64,000 nucleotides of DNA, taken from Trichobilharzia regenti (Eukaryota; Platyhelminthes; Trematoda; Strigeidida; Schistosomatidae). The stretch spans positions 147,327,632 to 147,391,631 of the forward strand of contig OX235270.1 of the NCBI GenBank assembly GCA_944472135.2. The letters are read 5' to 3'. The notes below the pieces were generated by a model. That model was given only the letters and a program-made list of their open reading frames with translations, was not told the origin of the DNA and did not search any database. Of this stretch, positions 11,893-22,684 are shown piece after piece (position 1 is the first letter of the stretch; every line of letters begins with the position of its first letter). Position numbers and translations under genes: made by a program.

Positions 11893-13040
11893 AACGAGAG
11901 GTGATTTGGAAACTACTTCGCTACTAACAAGGGCTCCCATCGACAATTATACATCTCATCCAACAGTTAGTTGTACGACAATGCTGCATGCCTCCGAGTA
12001 ATCCACAACGGGAAACTTACGGTAGCCTTCGAAGTGAGGACGGATGTGAGGCACGCCGGCTGGCTGTCTACTAGCGCCAATGATCTTCCTGATTGCAGTA
12101 GATTGGATAATGCGACAGACAGCTAGCGGCCAGTGAGGAAACAGGCATAAAATGGACTCACACAAAAATAGAACTTGCAGGATCTGGACTTCGCCGATGT
12201 GGTATATATGTCTGATTTCCCACAAACTGGAAGATATGCAAATAGAAAGCAACAAGCTGGCAGAACAAGCATCCACAGAAGATAGGACTGATGAAGATTC
12301 CTGGCCAACAACAACAGACAACAATCAGCCTGCATAAATGGGAGGAACCTGAAAGAAACAAACTCCTTCACTTACCCACTTACCTACCTACATGGAACCA
12401 TCGTTTCAACTACTGGCCGACGGAACTGACGAGGATATCAAAGCCAGAATCGGAAGAGCAAGACAGGCTTTCATTACTCTTAAGTTGAGTTTGTGTGGAG
12501 ATCAACATCACTCACCATCAAAAATAATATACGGATTTTCAACTCAAATGTGAAGTCAGTCAGTTCTGCTCACCATACGGATCAGAGACTTGGCCAGCGT
12601 GTCATAAAGAGCATCTCAAACAAACTTCCTATTTTCATTAACGGTTTTCTTCTCTCAATACCACTCAAGATCAGATGGCTGGCCAGAAAAGATCAGCAAC
12701 AGGATGGGATCTCTGGCGATGAGCGAACCAACCAACACAGCAGGAACCGATTGTCAAACAAATAGGTAGGAAGAAATGAAGATGGATTGGCTGGCCATAC
12801 ACTGAGAAAACCATGAAGTGAGTGACATCACTAGACAAGCCATTTCTCGAGTGGAACCAGGCCGAAAGGGAAGCGGGTGGCGAGTTTGTCGTCAGCGTGA
12901 GGATGACTTGGAGGAGGTCATGTGAGGAGGAGATGGAAGCATGTTGTCAGACTTGCAGCGGAGTGAAAACGTTGGCAGTAAACCGAAGGCAGTGGATACG
13001 CGTAGCTGAAGCCGTATGTTTCTCTAGGAAATGAAGGAAA
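11893..13040 (+). mobile_element. RTE-A LINE copy, decayed (uninterrupted)
   Basis: Plus-strand RTE-A running from the start of the palm (gaggtgatttggaaac) through the decayed catalytic box (ttcgccgatgtgg at about 12191, FADV instead of FADD), the triplet tract near 12305, IRIFNSNVKSV near 12530 and WRRSCEEEMEACCQT near 12905, to the tail near 13015. At 11946-11956 it holds attatacatct undivided, which is the empty-site counterpart of the Penelope insertion at 19.27-21.05 kb. Frames are broken in several places. Confidence 0.85.
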
Positions 13041-13669
13041 TAATCATAATAAGCTCAGTACTTCAATACTGAGCGATGAGGCTACAAGGAAACCCTCAGT
13101 TTTTTCACCAGACGAAGTTTGGATACAATAAGTAATATCACTCATGAAACCTCCGTTGAATAACTCTGAGACATCTTAGAGACAGGAAAATGCTACGCGG
13201 AACACGTGTATTCTGAAAACAATTGTCAAATAGAGGATAGAATAACAGCGAAGTAAAAGACGTATCAACGTGGAGATGAGTTGTAAGACTATTTTATTCT
13301 TGTTATTTTTTCATTATTGCTCCATTGGGTTCCTAGTGGAACATAGGGCTTCAACTGCACGCCTCCATTTTCTTCTGTCTTCTGCAATACTTTTCGTCTT
13401 GACTATTGGTTTTCATATATTTCAGACAATAAAAGAGGATTTTAAAACATCTTTAGATCTACTAAGTAATATACGCATCTCTCTATGCCTAAAATTTACA
13501 ACTGTCGTTCATTCCATTACTGTATGGAATTACAAATTCATCACTGACAAGTTTACATTGTCAATACATTACTCTATAACACTATGAGACTTTATCAAAA
13601 GAAAAATTTACCCATTATGGAATTTACATTGTTTGTTTTTATGATTCTCCGTTTGAATAAGTCGTGACT
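13041..13669. other. mostly unassigned; RTE-B tail fragment at 13295-13392 (minus)
   Basis: The segment 13295-13392 matches the minus-strand RTE-B tail (gggttcctagtggaacatag then ttcaactgcac). The rest shows no gene or known repeat. Confidence 0.5.
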
Positions 13670-13992
13670 AGGAGGGTGCAGCAGGTTGAGCTTTAGGACA
13701 AATACTTACCAAAGATGACATTGGCTAGTGCCAGTCACACATTGTCGTGAATTGTCGGAAGTTGAAATTCATGGACTGGACATTGGATCGGGTACCAGTG
13801 GCTTAAAAGTCTTCGAGAGCGCCTTGTAACAAGAAGGCCCTGGATTCGAGTCCTGGCGGTGGGTGAGTACTGCTAAATAGCCTGTCTCAAACTAGGATGA
13901 AACATCTGTAAAGTACTCCTGGTTTGTTTTCCAATGGGTCACCAATCGATGTTACCTCATGATGAAATCCTGTAAGCAATCAATCAAATCCC
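13670..13992 (+). mobile_element. SINE-3, full length, ribozyme core decayed
   Basis: About 320 bp, close to the length of schistosome Sm-alpha SINEs. Order: 5' region (gggtgcagcagg ... catgacattggct-like), tRNA-Thr-like head with A box near 13797 and B box gattcgagtcc near 13843, then the hammerhead position 13867-13917, then the 3' tail ending in atcaatcaaatccc. The ribozyme core reads ctaaata where ctganga is needed, and the stem II strands no longer pair, so self-cleavage is unlikely. Confidence 0.75.
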
Positions 13993-14213
13993 AATAAACG
14001 GGTACTTGAATAAATAGGTCTATTTAAACAGCTTTCCCAGGATAAGTCGATTTTATTTCTAAGTTTTCACTAGCTACACATAAAGTGAAAAATAAAATTT
14101 ATAATTTATATAATTTAGGCATAGCTGTAACTGAATAGCCGATTCATTTGTGAGACAAGAATAAAAACTAAAAAGGGAAGATGATTTATTAACATATATT
14201 TAAATCTTGAGCA

Positions 14214-15625
14214 CTGTGCTAGTAGGTAACTCCATATTAGTTTGTTTATTAGATGTATCACACAATTCAATTCACTTATGAATTGGAAAGTCAGGAAGGG
14301 GAACTTCCAATGTTAGATTGCAACGTAAAAAGGGAAGAATATGGGAAGTTAAAAACTAGTGTTTACAGGAAACCCCTACATTCAAACAGATATTTGTATT
14401 TCCGATCATCCCACCCAATATGTGTCAGTAAAAATAGGATTAGTGAAATGTTTAGGTGACAGAGCACAAAAACTAAGTAGTACCAAGGAAAATCTAAGAC
14501 AGGAAGTGAGACATATAAGAGAAGCCTTGAAACGTATTAATTACCCTGATACATTAGTCAGAAAGTATGTAGGGAAATGTCACAATAAAATAAATAATGA
14601 TAGTAGTGATAGTGATGATGATAATAATAATGATAATGACGACATGCATGTCAAACATGCACAAGATGATAACAAAACGAACAATAAGGAATCTAAATCA
14701 TCAGTAGTTATTCCATACAAGGAAGGAACCTCGGAAACCAACCACCTTACACAGAATTCTTAACAACGCTGGCAGGAATAAAAGTGGCCGGGATTCAAAC
14801 CAACCACAAACTCAATTAGAAACAAACTTTGTTGTGCGTCGGTGGTTTAGCGGTAAGGACGCTCGCCGACCATGCATATGGTCCGGGGTTCGATCCCCGG
14901 CCGGCGCACTCCTTTACCTCACCGAGCCAGAAATGATGCTGGTAAAGAGGAAAGGTTGGGCATGAGGCTAGCAACCCCATCCTGTAAAAATTAAAAACTG
15001 CTACAGAAACTTCAAGCCACTAGCTTGGAGCCCTATGTTCCACTGGGAACGTGAAGGAAAAATTATTTATTTTTATTATTTGTTGGTTGAAGGATCATCC
15101 TGACAGTGGAGCCTTTAACACGAAACAATTTAGTTTATCTAACACCCTGCTGGAATGATTGTCAGATCAAGTACATAGGTCAAACTAGTAGAACAGGGTC
15201 AGTGAGTCAGACTAGCCGAACATAAAAGCCGAACTAAATCTAAATTAGTTGACCCGAATAAGATAGAATATCTAGAGATAGATAGCCGTAGATAGCACTC
15301 ACTACATGCAGTTACACACAACTATACAATAGGATGGGTGTGATATGGTGACTGTTCTAGGATCTAAATTAACAGGGTGGAAGCAGCAGGATGTATAACG
15401 GAGGCTTTGTTTATTGAATCAACTGAGACAGAATACGTGTAATAGGAATGATTCAACACCTGTTTACCCAGATATTTGGAAAATTCTACTACCGCAATGA
15501 CGACGACAAATAGGAGAGAACAAGGAAAAATATAAAACTCGAGTTTCGAAGTCGTGTGATTAGAATTGGCGATATGATTATGAACCATAATAAATTTTGT
15601 TCGAAACATTGTCATCCAGCAAATG
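14214..15625 (+). mobile_element. Penelope-like element PLE-2, decayed, carrying a nested SINE-1
   Basis: Reads late-RT and linker sequence (ESQEGELPMLDCNVK, TSVYRKPLHSNRYL, REALKRINYPDTLVRKYVG) with a frameshift near 14390. It then has a D/N-rich linker produced by GAT/AAT triplets near 14605-14645, then SSVVIPYKEGTSE. After the inserted SINE-1 the GIY-YIG part reads IKYIGQTSRTG near 15170 with further breaks. The 3' UTR resembles the end of the copy at 53.7-54.6 kb. A different Penelope family from the one at 19.4 kb. Not functional. Confidence 0.75.
14835..15078 (+). mobile_element. SINE-1 inserted in PLE-2
   Basis: Complete SINE-1: tRNA-like head (tgcgtcggtgg ... ggttcgatccccgg ... cgcact), body gctagcaaccccatcc, RTE-like tail gccctatgttccactggg followed by an A/T-rich end. 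It is flanked by tttgttg at 14828-14834 and 15079-15085, a candidate 7-bp target duplication. The uninterrupted counterpart is at 53985-54000 in the other PLE-2. Confidence 0.85.
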
Positions 15626-15977
15626 ATACTATTTCATTTACTGTGTAATATATCTTATAAACATGCTGACCCGGAATATGATTTATGCCTGAAGCCACTT
15701 ATGACCAAAATAGAAGCATTTTATTACTCTGAATAGGGAACTATTCTACTGAATAAAAGTACTTCACACTTAGAATATTTAGTCTTCCAGCTGTGCAACC
15801 TAATTAGGAAACGATTGTTTTTTTTCAAGTTGCACGCTAAATTCACCTTTACTTGCTTACTTACTTGTTCTTTTATTACAAGAGTAAATATTCAGTGTTA
15901 TTGCATTATTTAATCAACCATACATAGTCGAAATTCACTAAGCCCCCTCATGATTTAAACTCTATTAATAAATGATT
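15626..15977. other. no recognised feature
   Basis: AT-rich spacer between PLE-2 and the next SINE-1. Confidence 0.4.
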
Positions 15978-16215
15978 GTGCGTCGGTGGCGCAGCGGTTA
16001 GGATGTTCGCCGACCATGCTTATGGTCCGGGGTTCGATCCCCGGCCGACGCACTCCTTTACCTCACTCAGCCAGAAGTAAAGCTGGTGAAGAGGAAAGGT
16101 TGGGCATGGGGCTAGCAACCCCATCCTGTAAAATGAAACACTGCTACACAAACTTCTAGTCACTAGCTTGAAGCCCTATGTACCACTGGGAACTTGAAGA
16201 AAAAATTATTGATTA
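15978..16215 (+). mobile_element. SINE-1, best-preserved copy
   Basis: The tRNA-like head folds convincingly: acceptor-like gtgcgtc pairs with gacgcac, an anticodon-like stem gacca/tggtc encloses a 7-nt loop, and the T arm is ccggggttcgatccccgg. The body and the RTE-like tail (gccctatgtaccactggg) follow. The residue before the anticodon is not U, so it is a promoter-bearing SINE head rather than a working tRNA. Confidence 0.85.
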
Positions 16216-16418
16216 TTAATTAATGATTAGTGTTTGTTAAAACTGTAAAGTGTTTTTACAATTTATTCATTCTTCACACATAAAATTATGATAAGTATGG
16301 TATGCTTTTAACGGGTAAAGGCGTGTTAACATTCAAACTAGTTAACATTACTCCAAAGACTGAATCACATATCTAGCCTTTGTCGAACTGTAAGCAGGGT
16401 ATAAATGATTTCCTTAGG

Positions 16419-16772
16419 TGTTACGACCGGAACTACTTTGGTGAGAGCAGTCTGCTAGCCGAATTGGTAGACACTAATTTACGTCAATGTTTATGTCTCA
16501 AATATTGGTCGTGAGAAAATATGAACAAAGACTGATTCAACAACCGACCACAGCAGACTTTGCGTAGCTAGATACAGTTAACATATAGGTGATCTGACAT
16601 TCAAGAAACAGTCACAAAGAGATGCAAGGTCAACTTTCTGTGAGGAACAACAAACAATCAGAAGACTGTGTTTGTTTGCTTGAATAAGCTATAATTATGT
16701 ACATGAAATTATATAAATATATAAATAAACGATCTGTCGCCTGGCCCTTGTCTTCTGTTGTTACTCTACGAC
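16419..16772 (+). repeat. LTR-like interspersed repeat (putative solo LTR), decayed
   Basis: Begins tgttacgacc, holds a TATA-like atataaatatataaa near 16710 and ends near cttgtcttctgttgttac. It matches, inverted, a longer-preserved copy at 55.06-55.43 kb. No gag or pol reading frame lies beside it. I cannot place it in Gypsy or BEL. The spacer 16216-16418 shows nothing. Confidence 0.45.
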
Positions 16773-16948
16773 CTAGTAGAATATGAGCGATTACTAACTT
16801 AATACTCTGCTTAATCTGTCCTAATTGCACTAAAACAACAACAACAATAATAATAACACCGGTGTCGGGCAAAAACATAAAACCAACTGGATGTCAATAA
16901 GAGAGCTTTTACTGTCTTCAACAACAATCAAAATGCTGGACAGAAAAC

Positions 16949-16952
<4 letters not shown>

Positions 16953-17021
<69 letters not shown>
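16953..17021. repeat. TA microsatellite
   Basis: About 34 uninterrupted TA units. It produces artefactual Ile-Tyr frames on both strands. Confidence 0.95.
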
Positions 17022-17026
<5 letters not shown>

Positions 17027-17639
17027 TATAGAATGACCTTGAAAATGCAGTAATTGTGTGAGGCATAACAACACCAATAGGAATCTGGCAATCCAAACAG
17101 AGGGAAAAGCAAAAGGCTCATGCCAGTGAGCGATAACAGCTTAAAGTGAGTGATTTTAAGGTCTTATAACATTAAGTATTATACACATTGAGATAGGCAC
17201 AACATCTCTAGTATACTTGAATATAACCTGCAAAAACGTCACAAATGCCTCAAAAAGAAAAAAGACCAAAAATGCTGTTTTCCTTCAGGATACAATTTTG
17301 AAATTATCAGTGTGGTCATTTGGGATTACTGTTATTATTTTCAGCAAGTTAGACAAGACATTTGTTTACAAGCTGTAATTTTTTGAGTAAACAATAACAA
17401 TGTTCTCTTATTGGTTGCGCAAGGTTAGATAAAAAAAAAACAAAAAGGACTTTTCAGTTAGCCAATGAAGTTTATTTATTAATTTGAGTTGTTAGATTTT
17501 CTCATGAATGAAAATCTGGTGAAAAAATCATTAGAAACTTAATAAGCACTGTACAGATCTTCTGTCATATTTTTCCTGACTCCTCAGTGTAGTATGCACC
17601 TATGAACTCACCATAGATAGATCAAGGTTACGAGGCCGA
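17022..17639. other. no recognised feature
   Basis: AT-rich with an A-run near 17434. No gene or repeat signature. Confidence 0.4.
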
Positions 17640-17915
17640 GCTCAATGATCATTCAACCATTTGGACCGGGAAATACAATGATTGCTGAATTATAACCTTC
17701 GTCAACTCATTTGAGCTCGGCTTCTTAATCTGGAGGTTCCGGGGCGGGCGGGGGTTCAATCTCCGCTGGACACGATGCTAAGCAGTCCCAAAATTCAGCG
17801 AAACACTTTTCTACTGCTCTGTAAGTTCCAGTGATCTAACACTTGAAACCAAACTAATCCGACTATCTCAAAAATCCCCATAATCTGAGATTAGGTCATT
17901 TCAAATAAGCATACT
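17640..17915 (+). mobile_element. SINE-3 relic
   Basis: Old copy. The B-box-like gggggttcaatctccgc at about 17750 is followed by the degraded ribozyme region (cagtcccaaaattcagcgaaaca) and the family 3' words gttccagtgatctaac. The ribozyme strands no longer pair. Confidence 0.5.
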
Positions 17916-18057
17916 ACAAAGTGATTCACATAGAAATTGAATTTGAGTACAATACAAATCGGTCAGAAGGGATGTGAAAATGAATGTATACGAGTGAACA
18001 ATAAGTTTGCCTACAAAATATTTTTGATGGCGAATTTTCGATATAATTTCTGCTTTT

Positions 18058-18130
18058 TGTTCTACTCCTTTAAGTTCTCAGTGGAACATGAATCTTCAAG
18101 CTAGAGACTTAAAGTTTCATAACTACACAG
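18058..18130 (-). mobile_element. SINE-1 3' fragment
   Basis: The minus strand reads the end of SINE-1 (gaaacttt ... ctagcttgaag ... catgttccactgagaac). No head remains. The regions 17916-18057 and 18131-18784 hold only a TA-rich patch near 18610-18640. Confidence 0.6.
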
Positions 18131-18784
18131 TCATACTTAATTATAAATTACTGTACGCAGTAACAATCATGTGTCAAAATTAAACATTTAGTGGACATGT
18201 TATGTCAGCTAGAATTAAAGAATATCTGATGAAACAACTGGGTAACGAAAGAGATTTTACATATAGCTTTTGTACTGAGATTGTCAGATTTATGTTTCAT
18301 ATTGCCAAGTTTCCCTCTACGTTAATCAACTGAAGTGATGTATCTTTTGGCGAATCGTATCGCGATATTTCTGAGGAATACATCAGAAGGTGTGTTGTTA
18401 TCATCTCCTAGGTCGTGTAATATAGATGAATGAATAGCTCTGCACTCTTTTTTGTTTAGGCCAGTTGAGAAGTGGTCTCCGATAAGGCAAGATATTGTTC
18501 ACAATAAAAGTTATGTGTATTTTCAAGTATTGGTTTTGTAGGGATTTTATTTGATTGCATGGAGGATTTCATCGTCAGCTGATATCATGACATGGGTGGT
18601 TCTCTAAATTTATATATATATATATGTATATATTTATATAGTTCTGTAACAGGACATGGAATAAATATTACACTCCCAGAACATTAACATGCACCAGTAG
18701 ACTGCTTAAGTAAGTTATCGTGAGATATTTTTAAAATTAACGACCTACGACTGATAAGTAAGATCTTAATAGAAATGGCTAGAC

Positions 18785-19010
18785 TGCCTAACCCTAATTT
18801 ATTTTGAGCTATTAGATGTTTGGAGGCAGGAATCACAGTCTAACATAGGTTTCGTGCTAGTTGGAACTTATCAGCCAGCAACATGGTGTATCTGCAACCT
18901 CGTAAGAACTCATGTCACATCTGATATTAGGACCTAAGTCACCCAGTGCTACCAGAGGACAGAGACATTACCATTGAACTATTCGGGCTCGCGACTGACT
19001 TGTGTAGGAC
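18785..19010 (-). mobile_element. SINE-C (tRNA-like head with hammerhead-like segment)
   Basis: Minus-strand member of a family also at 33.71 and 52.28 kb. The head has an A-box-like segment and a B-box-like segment near 18930-19000. Downstream comes a hammerhead-like stretch: ctgataa, a paired loop around ccaactagcac, then gaaac. The core deviates from ctganga, so it is probably inactive. Confidence 0.55.
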
Positions 19011-19062
19011 TGTCTTGGATACTTTGATCGAGCATTAACTAGTAACTAGTGTTCAATCAGCC

Positions 19063-19266
19063 TGGATTAAGGAGACACAAGTCATGTATTGATCAAATCG
19101 CTACTCTACGGAACATCATTGAATAAAGCTTGGAATGGAAGTCACCTCTCTACCTTACTCAACTTCATCGACTTTGAAAAGGCCTTCGACAACGCAGCGT
19201 CGATTGAGAGGTGATTTGGAAAGCACTTCCCTACAACCGAGGGGTCCCATCGACAATTATACATCT
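19063..19266 (+). mobile_element. RTE-A, 5' part left of the Penelope insertion
   Basis: Encodes DQIATLRNII-like and FIDFEKAFDN palm sequence with a frame break. It stops at attatacatct (19256-19266), where the Penelope element was inserted. The element resumes at 21046. Confidence 0.85.
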
Positions 19267-21045
19267 GAACAAGGCATTAAGAAGACAAATTTCGCGAGAT
19301 GATATCATTTCGTAGTTTCTTTACAACCGCTTTACAACTAATCTGGGTAACAGTGATAAAATAAAGTTCATGAAAATTACTCAGTTAAATAAAAAAAACA
19401 AAAGTACATACTAATGACCAATCATATTAAGATAGGTCATGCAGCCCAGGGTAGGCGAAGATTGAAGTCTATTGATTTTTGTACACACAGTTTAGGCTGT
19501 ATGTGATTAATCCAAAGTGCTTCCATCACCTTCAATAGCCTTGAATTAGAGTTATGTGAAATAATGTTGAAGCAGTCATAAATATTGATTTTGTTACCAG
19601 ACATTAATAAGTGCTTTGCAATGGATGATGCTGGATTTCTACTAAGATTAATCGTGTAAGGATTTTCGATATGATTTACTAGCCATTTTGGAACATGTTC
19701 TTTTCGACGACATTGGAACATTCTGTTAGTTCTACGTATACAGGTGTCATCGCAGCTGCAGGTGAACTTGTAGATACAGTTTGAAGTGGAGTCCACAGAA
19801 TTTCGTCCTTTAATCATAGGTACAGGGATCGAAAATGTTCGGTAAGTGAGAAAACGAGATGCGTCGGCGTAGAATGTGCGTTTGATGGCTGATCGAAGTC
19901 TTTGAGTTGTCAACTGCATAATCTGGTCGCTCTTGAATGGTAGATTAATAAAGATGGCTTTCTTTGGTACAGAAGCTGTCTTTTCGAGATGCGGTTTTTC
20001 TTTGCTGTGACAAGTGATAAAGCTCTCCGGATAACCATTAGCTAATAAAACCGAATGTACATGTCGAAGCTCATCCATCAATGTGTCACTCGTGCATATT
20101 TTTCGGGACCTTGAGAACAAACATTTCACTAGGGAACGTTTATACTGGATAGGAACAAAACTGGTAAAATGAAGATATTGTCCACTCCATGTTTGTTTAC
20201 GAAAAATAGAGCGCTGAATCGTTCCATCATCTCTCCTAATCATAGTAATATCCAGGAAACCGAGTTTGCTAATCGATTCTAGTTCGGAAGTCACTCGAAT
20301 ATTTGGATGAATATGATTAAATAGAGTAATAAAGTTTTCAATAGATTTACTATTATTACCAATAATAACAGTATCATCTACATAACGTTTATGCAGCATA
20401 AATTCTCCAAGAATACCTTGCATTTGTTTCTCTAGTTTCGACATAAATATATCTGGTAACAGGGGCCCCAGAGGGCTTCCCATCGCAACACCATTGATTT
20501 GTTTGTATGCCTTTTCTTGGAATGTGAATCTAATATTTTCTGTACACATTAAGATTATGTCTTTGATGTAAGTGACGGGAATGGGTAAGTTTATGCCATT
20601 GCTTGTGATGTAATCGCAAATAAAATCAACAGTTTCATGAAGGGGAACATTGGTGAATAAAGATTCTATGTCAATTGAACACATAACCTTTTCCTTAATG
20701 TTCAAGGTGTCCAGCATTTCTGTAAGATCAAATGAACTTTTTACAGAATGATTTGATAATGAGTCTCTTACAGGCGTAAGGACCTCTGTAATCCATTTGG
20801 CGATTTTATGATAAGGAGAATTTGACATGTCTAAGATGGGTCTCAGTGAGTTCCCAGTTTTGTGGATCTTCGGAAGGCCATAAAGCTGAGGAGTATGTGA
20901 CCCAAATGCTTTAAGTTGTTTATAAAGTTTTTCATTTATAAAACCATGCATCAGTAAAATCTGAAGCTGACGATTGATCTGCTTTTCCACAAGCAGCACG
21001 TTATCAGTAGCACTGTCCAGCAGAAATTCGGACTGATCTTTGAGG
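19267..21045 (-). mobile_element. Penelope-like retroelement PLE-A inserted antisense in RTE-A
   Basis: A 5'-truncated Penelope-like element on the minus strand with about 170 bp of 3' UTR. It is bounded by an 11-bp target duplication (attatacatct at 19256-19266 and 21046-21056). It carries one long uninterrupted RT plus GIY-YIG frame. The undisturbed target is visible in the RTE-A copies at 11946-11956 and 9373-9383. Transposition by this copy is unlikely because the N-terminus and 5' end are missing. Confidence 0.92.
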
Positions 21046-21089
21046 ATTATACATCTCATCCAACAGTTAGTTGTACGACAATGCTGCAT
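19437..21089 (-). CDS. Penelope-like reverse transcriptase / GIY-YIG endonuclease, 5'-truncated
   Basis: A 550-codon open frame. The first 15 residues are RTE-A antisense sequence, so the start is accidental and the real protein is N-terminally truncated. RT motifs: GLPKIHKTG (71-79) and LRPILD, motif A CSIDIESLFTNVP (137-149), motif B INGVAMGSPLGPL (198-210), motif C YVDD (236-239), then KLGFLDITM. A linker leads to the GIY-YIG nuclease: CIYKFTC (438-444), with TCIRRTNR (449-456) where YIGRTNR is expected, so the catalytic Tyr and Gly are lost. Then EHVPKW (464-469), AKHLL and the C-terminus LPW. RT residues look intact and the endonuclease looks damaged. Family role: target-primed reverse transcription of its own RNA. 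Confidence 0.9.
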   Translation of the reverse strand: MQHCRTTNCWMRCIILKDQSEFLLDSATDNVLLVEKQINRQLQILLMHGFINEKLYKQLKAFGSHTPQLYGLPKIHKTGNSLRPILDMSNSPYHKIAKWITEVLTPVRDSLSNHSVKSSFDLTEMLDTLNIKEKVMCSIDIESLFTNVPLHETVDFICDYITSNGINLPIPVTYIKDIILMCTENIRFTFQEKAYKQINGVAMGSPLGPLLPDIFMSKLEKQMQGILGEFMLHKRYVDDTVIIGNNSKSIENFITLFNHIHPNIRVTSELESISKLGFLDITMIRRDDGTIQRSIFRKQTWSGQYLHFTSFVPIQYKRSLVKCLFSRSRKICTSDTLMDELRHVHSVLLANGYPESFITCHSKEKPHLEKTASVPKKAIFINLPFKSDQIMQLTTQRLRSAIKRTFYADASRFLTYRTFSIPVPMIKGRNSVDSTSNCIYKFTCSCDDTCIRRTNRMFQCRRKEHVPKWLVNHIENPYTINLSRNPASSIAKHLLMSGNKINIYDCFNIISHNSNSRLLKVMEALWINHIQPKLCVQKSIDFNLRLPWAA

Positions 21090-22165
21090 GCCTCCAAGTA
21101 ATCCACAACGGAAAACTTACGGTAGCCTTCGAAGTGAGGACGGATGTAAGGCAAGCTGACTGTCTACTATTACCCATGATCTTCCTGATTGCAGTAGATT
21201 GGATAATGCGACAGATAGCGGCGGTCGATGAGGACACAGGCATAAAATGGACTCACACAAAAATAGAACTTGCAGGATCTGGACTTCGCCGATGTGGTAT
21301 ATATGTCTGATTTCCCACAAACTGGAAGATATGCAAGTGGAAAGCAACAAGCTGGCAGAACAAGCATCCACAGAAGACAGGACTGATGAAGATTCCTGGC
21401 CAACAACAACAGCAACAACAACAACAGACAACATCAGCCTGCATAAATCGGAGGAACCTGAAAGAAACAAACTCCTTCACTTACCCACCTGCCTACCTAC
21501 ATGGAAGTATCGTTTCAACTACTGGCCGACGGAACTGACGAGGATATCAAAGCCAGAATCGGAAAAGCAAGACAGGCTTTCATTACTCTTAAGTTGAGTT
21601 TGTGTGTAGATCAACATCACTCACCATCAAAAATAACATCCGGATTTTCAACTCCAATGTGAAGTCAGTCAGTTCTACTCACCACACGGATCAGAGACTT
21701 GGCCAGCGTGTCATAAAGAGCATCTCAAACAAACTACAGACCTTCACTAACAGTTGTCTTCGCTCAATACTCCTCTCAAGATCAGGTGGCCGGCCAGAAA
21801 AGATCAGCAACAGGATGGGATCTCTGGCGATGAGCGAACCAACCAACACAGCAGGAACCGATTGTCAAACAAATAGGTAGGAAGAAATGAAGATGGATTG
21901 GATTGTGGCCATACTCTGAGGAAACCATGAAGTGAGTGACATCACTAGATAAGCCATTTCTCGAGTGGAACCAGGCCGAAAGGAAAGCGGGTGGCGAGTT
22001 TGTCGTCAGCGTGAGGATGACTTGGAGGAGGTCATGTGAGGAGGAGATGGAAGCATGTTGTCAGACTTGGAGCGGAGTGAAAACGTTGGCAGAAAACAGA
22101 AGGCAATGGAGACTTGGGCGGCTGAAGCCGTATGTTCCTCTAGGGAACAAAGGAAATAATAATAT
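21046..22165 (+). mobile_element. RTE-A, 3' part right of the Penelope insertion
   Basis: Continues the RTE-A palm (IHNGKLTVAFEVRTDVRQ, then LPMIFLIAVDWIMRQ), reads FADV at the catalytic box near 21286, a CAA/CAG tract at 21400-21428, IRIFNSNVKSV near 21640, the WRRSCEEEMEACCQT region near 22025 and the tail near 22130. Several frameshifts. The frame at 21071-21310 is the palm segment only. Confidence 0.88.
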
Positions 22166-22684
22166 ACTATCATTAGTGTTCAATCAAACTATATTTTGAG
22201 CTACTTTCTTACTTACTTACTTGCTCAAGCAGAAATCACGAATCGATCGTTTTTCGAATTCCAATATTCTCCTTGTTAAAATGCATAATTAGTATTCCAG
22301 ATGAAAGTGCCTTTTTTTCTCTTCAAAGGATTCTATTCTCTGTGCTTACCAGAGTATAGAACCAGACAAATTTTTAAAAGAAGAGATTTGTGGTTAAATT
22401 ATGAATTTTGTGGTGGGGATTTAGAATAATTTCAGTGTAGATTTCGTTACTGATTATCATTAGTTAAGGAATCAATGAGAACCAGGAAACAGTGAACAGC
22501 TGTTTTACCCTTGTTTGCGAATCTTCAACAAAATCAGAAGGCATGACCTTCACTGAAATGATTTCAGCATTATCGCACAGTATGTTGGAAACAGTGTGAT
22601 TATTCATTAACTTAAAAGAAACCACGAGGTTTATATAATTACTGTGTCATTCTTATAATGTTGAAAGTGAGCAGTTACCTTGGA
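22166..22684. other. non-coding spacer inside the duplicated unit
   Basis: AT-rich with a short cttactta run. The copy at 25549-26067 looks the same. Nothing recognised. Confidence 0.5.

Noticed and set aside
16830..17121. Minus-strand frames with long Ile-Tyr runs
   Set aside because: They are translations of the TA microsatellite at 16953-17021.
17750..17800. G-rich ggggcgggcgggggttc as a G-quadruplex or regulatory element
   Set aside because: It lies where the SINE-3 relic has its B box and is explained by substitutions in that decayed copy.
21117..21480. Antisense frames with Cys- or Leu-rich runs and hydrophobic character (also at 24.5, 42.9, 48.4, 29.9 and 0.3 kb)
   Set aside because: They are the opposite strand of the CAA/CAG tract and palm region of RTE copies. 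Their apparent conservation follows from the repeat itself, not from a membrane protein.
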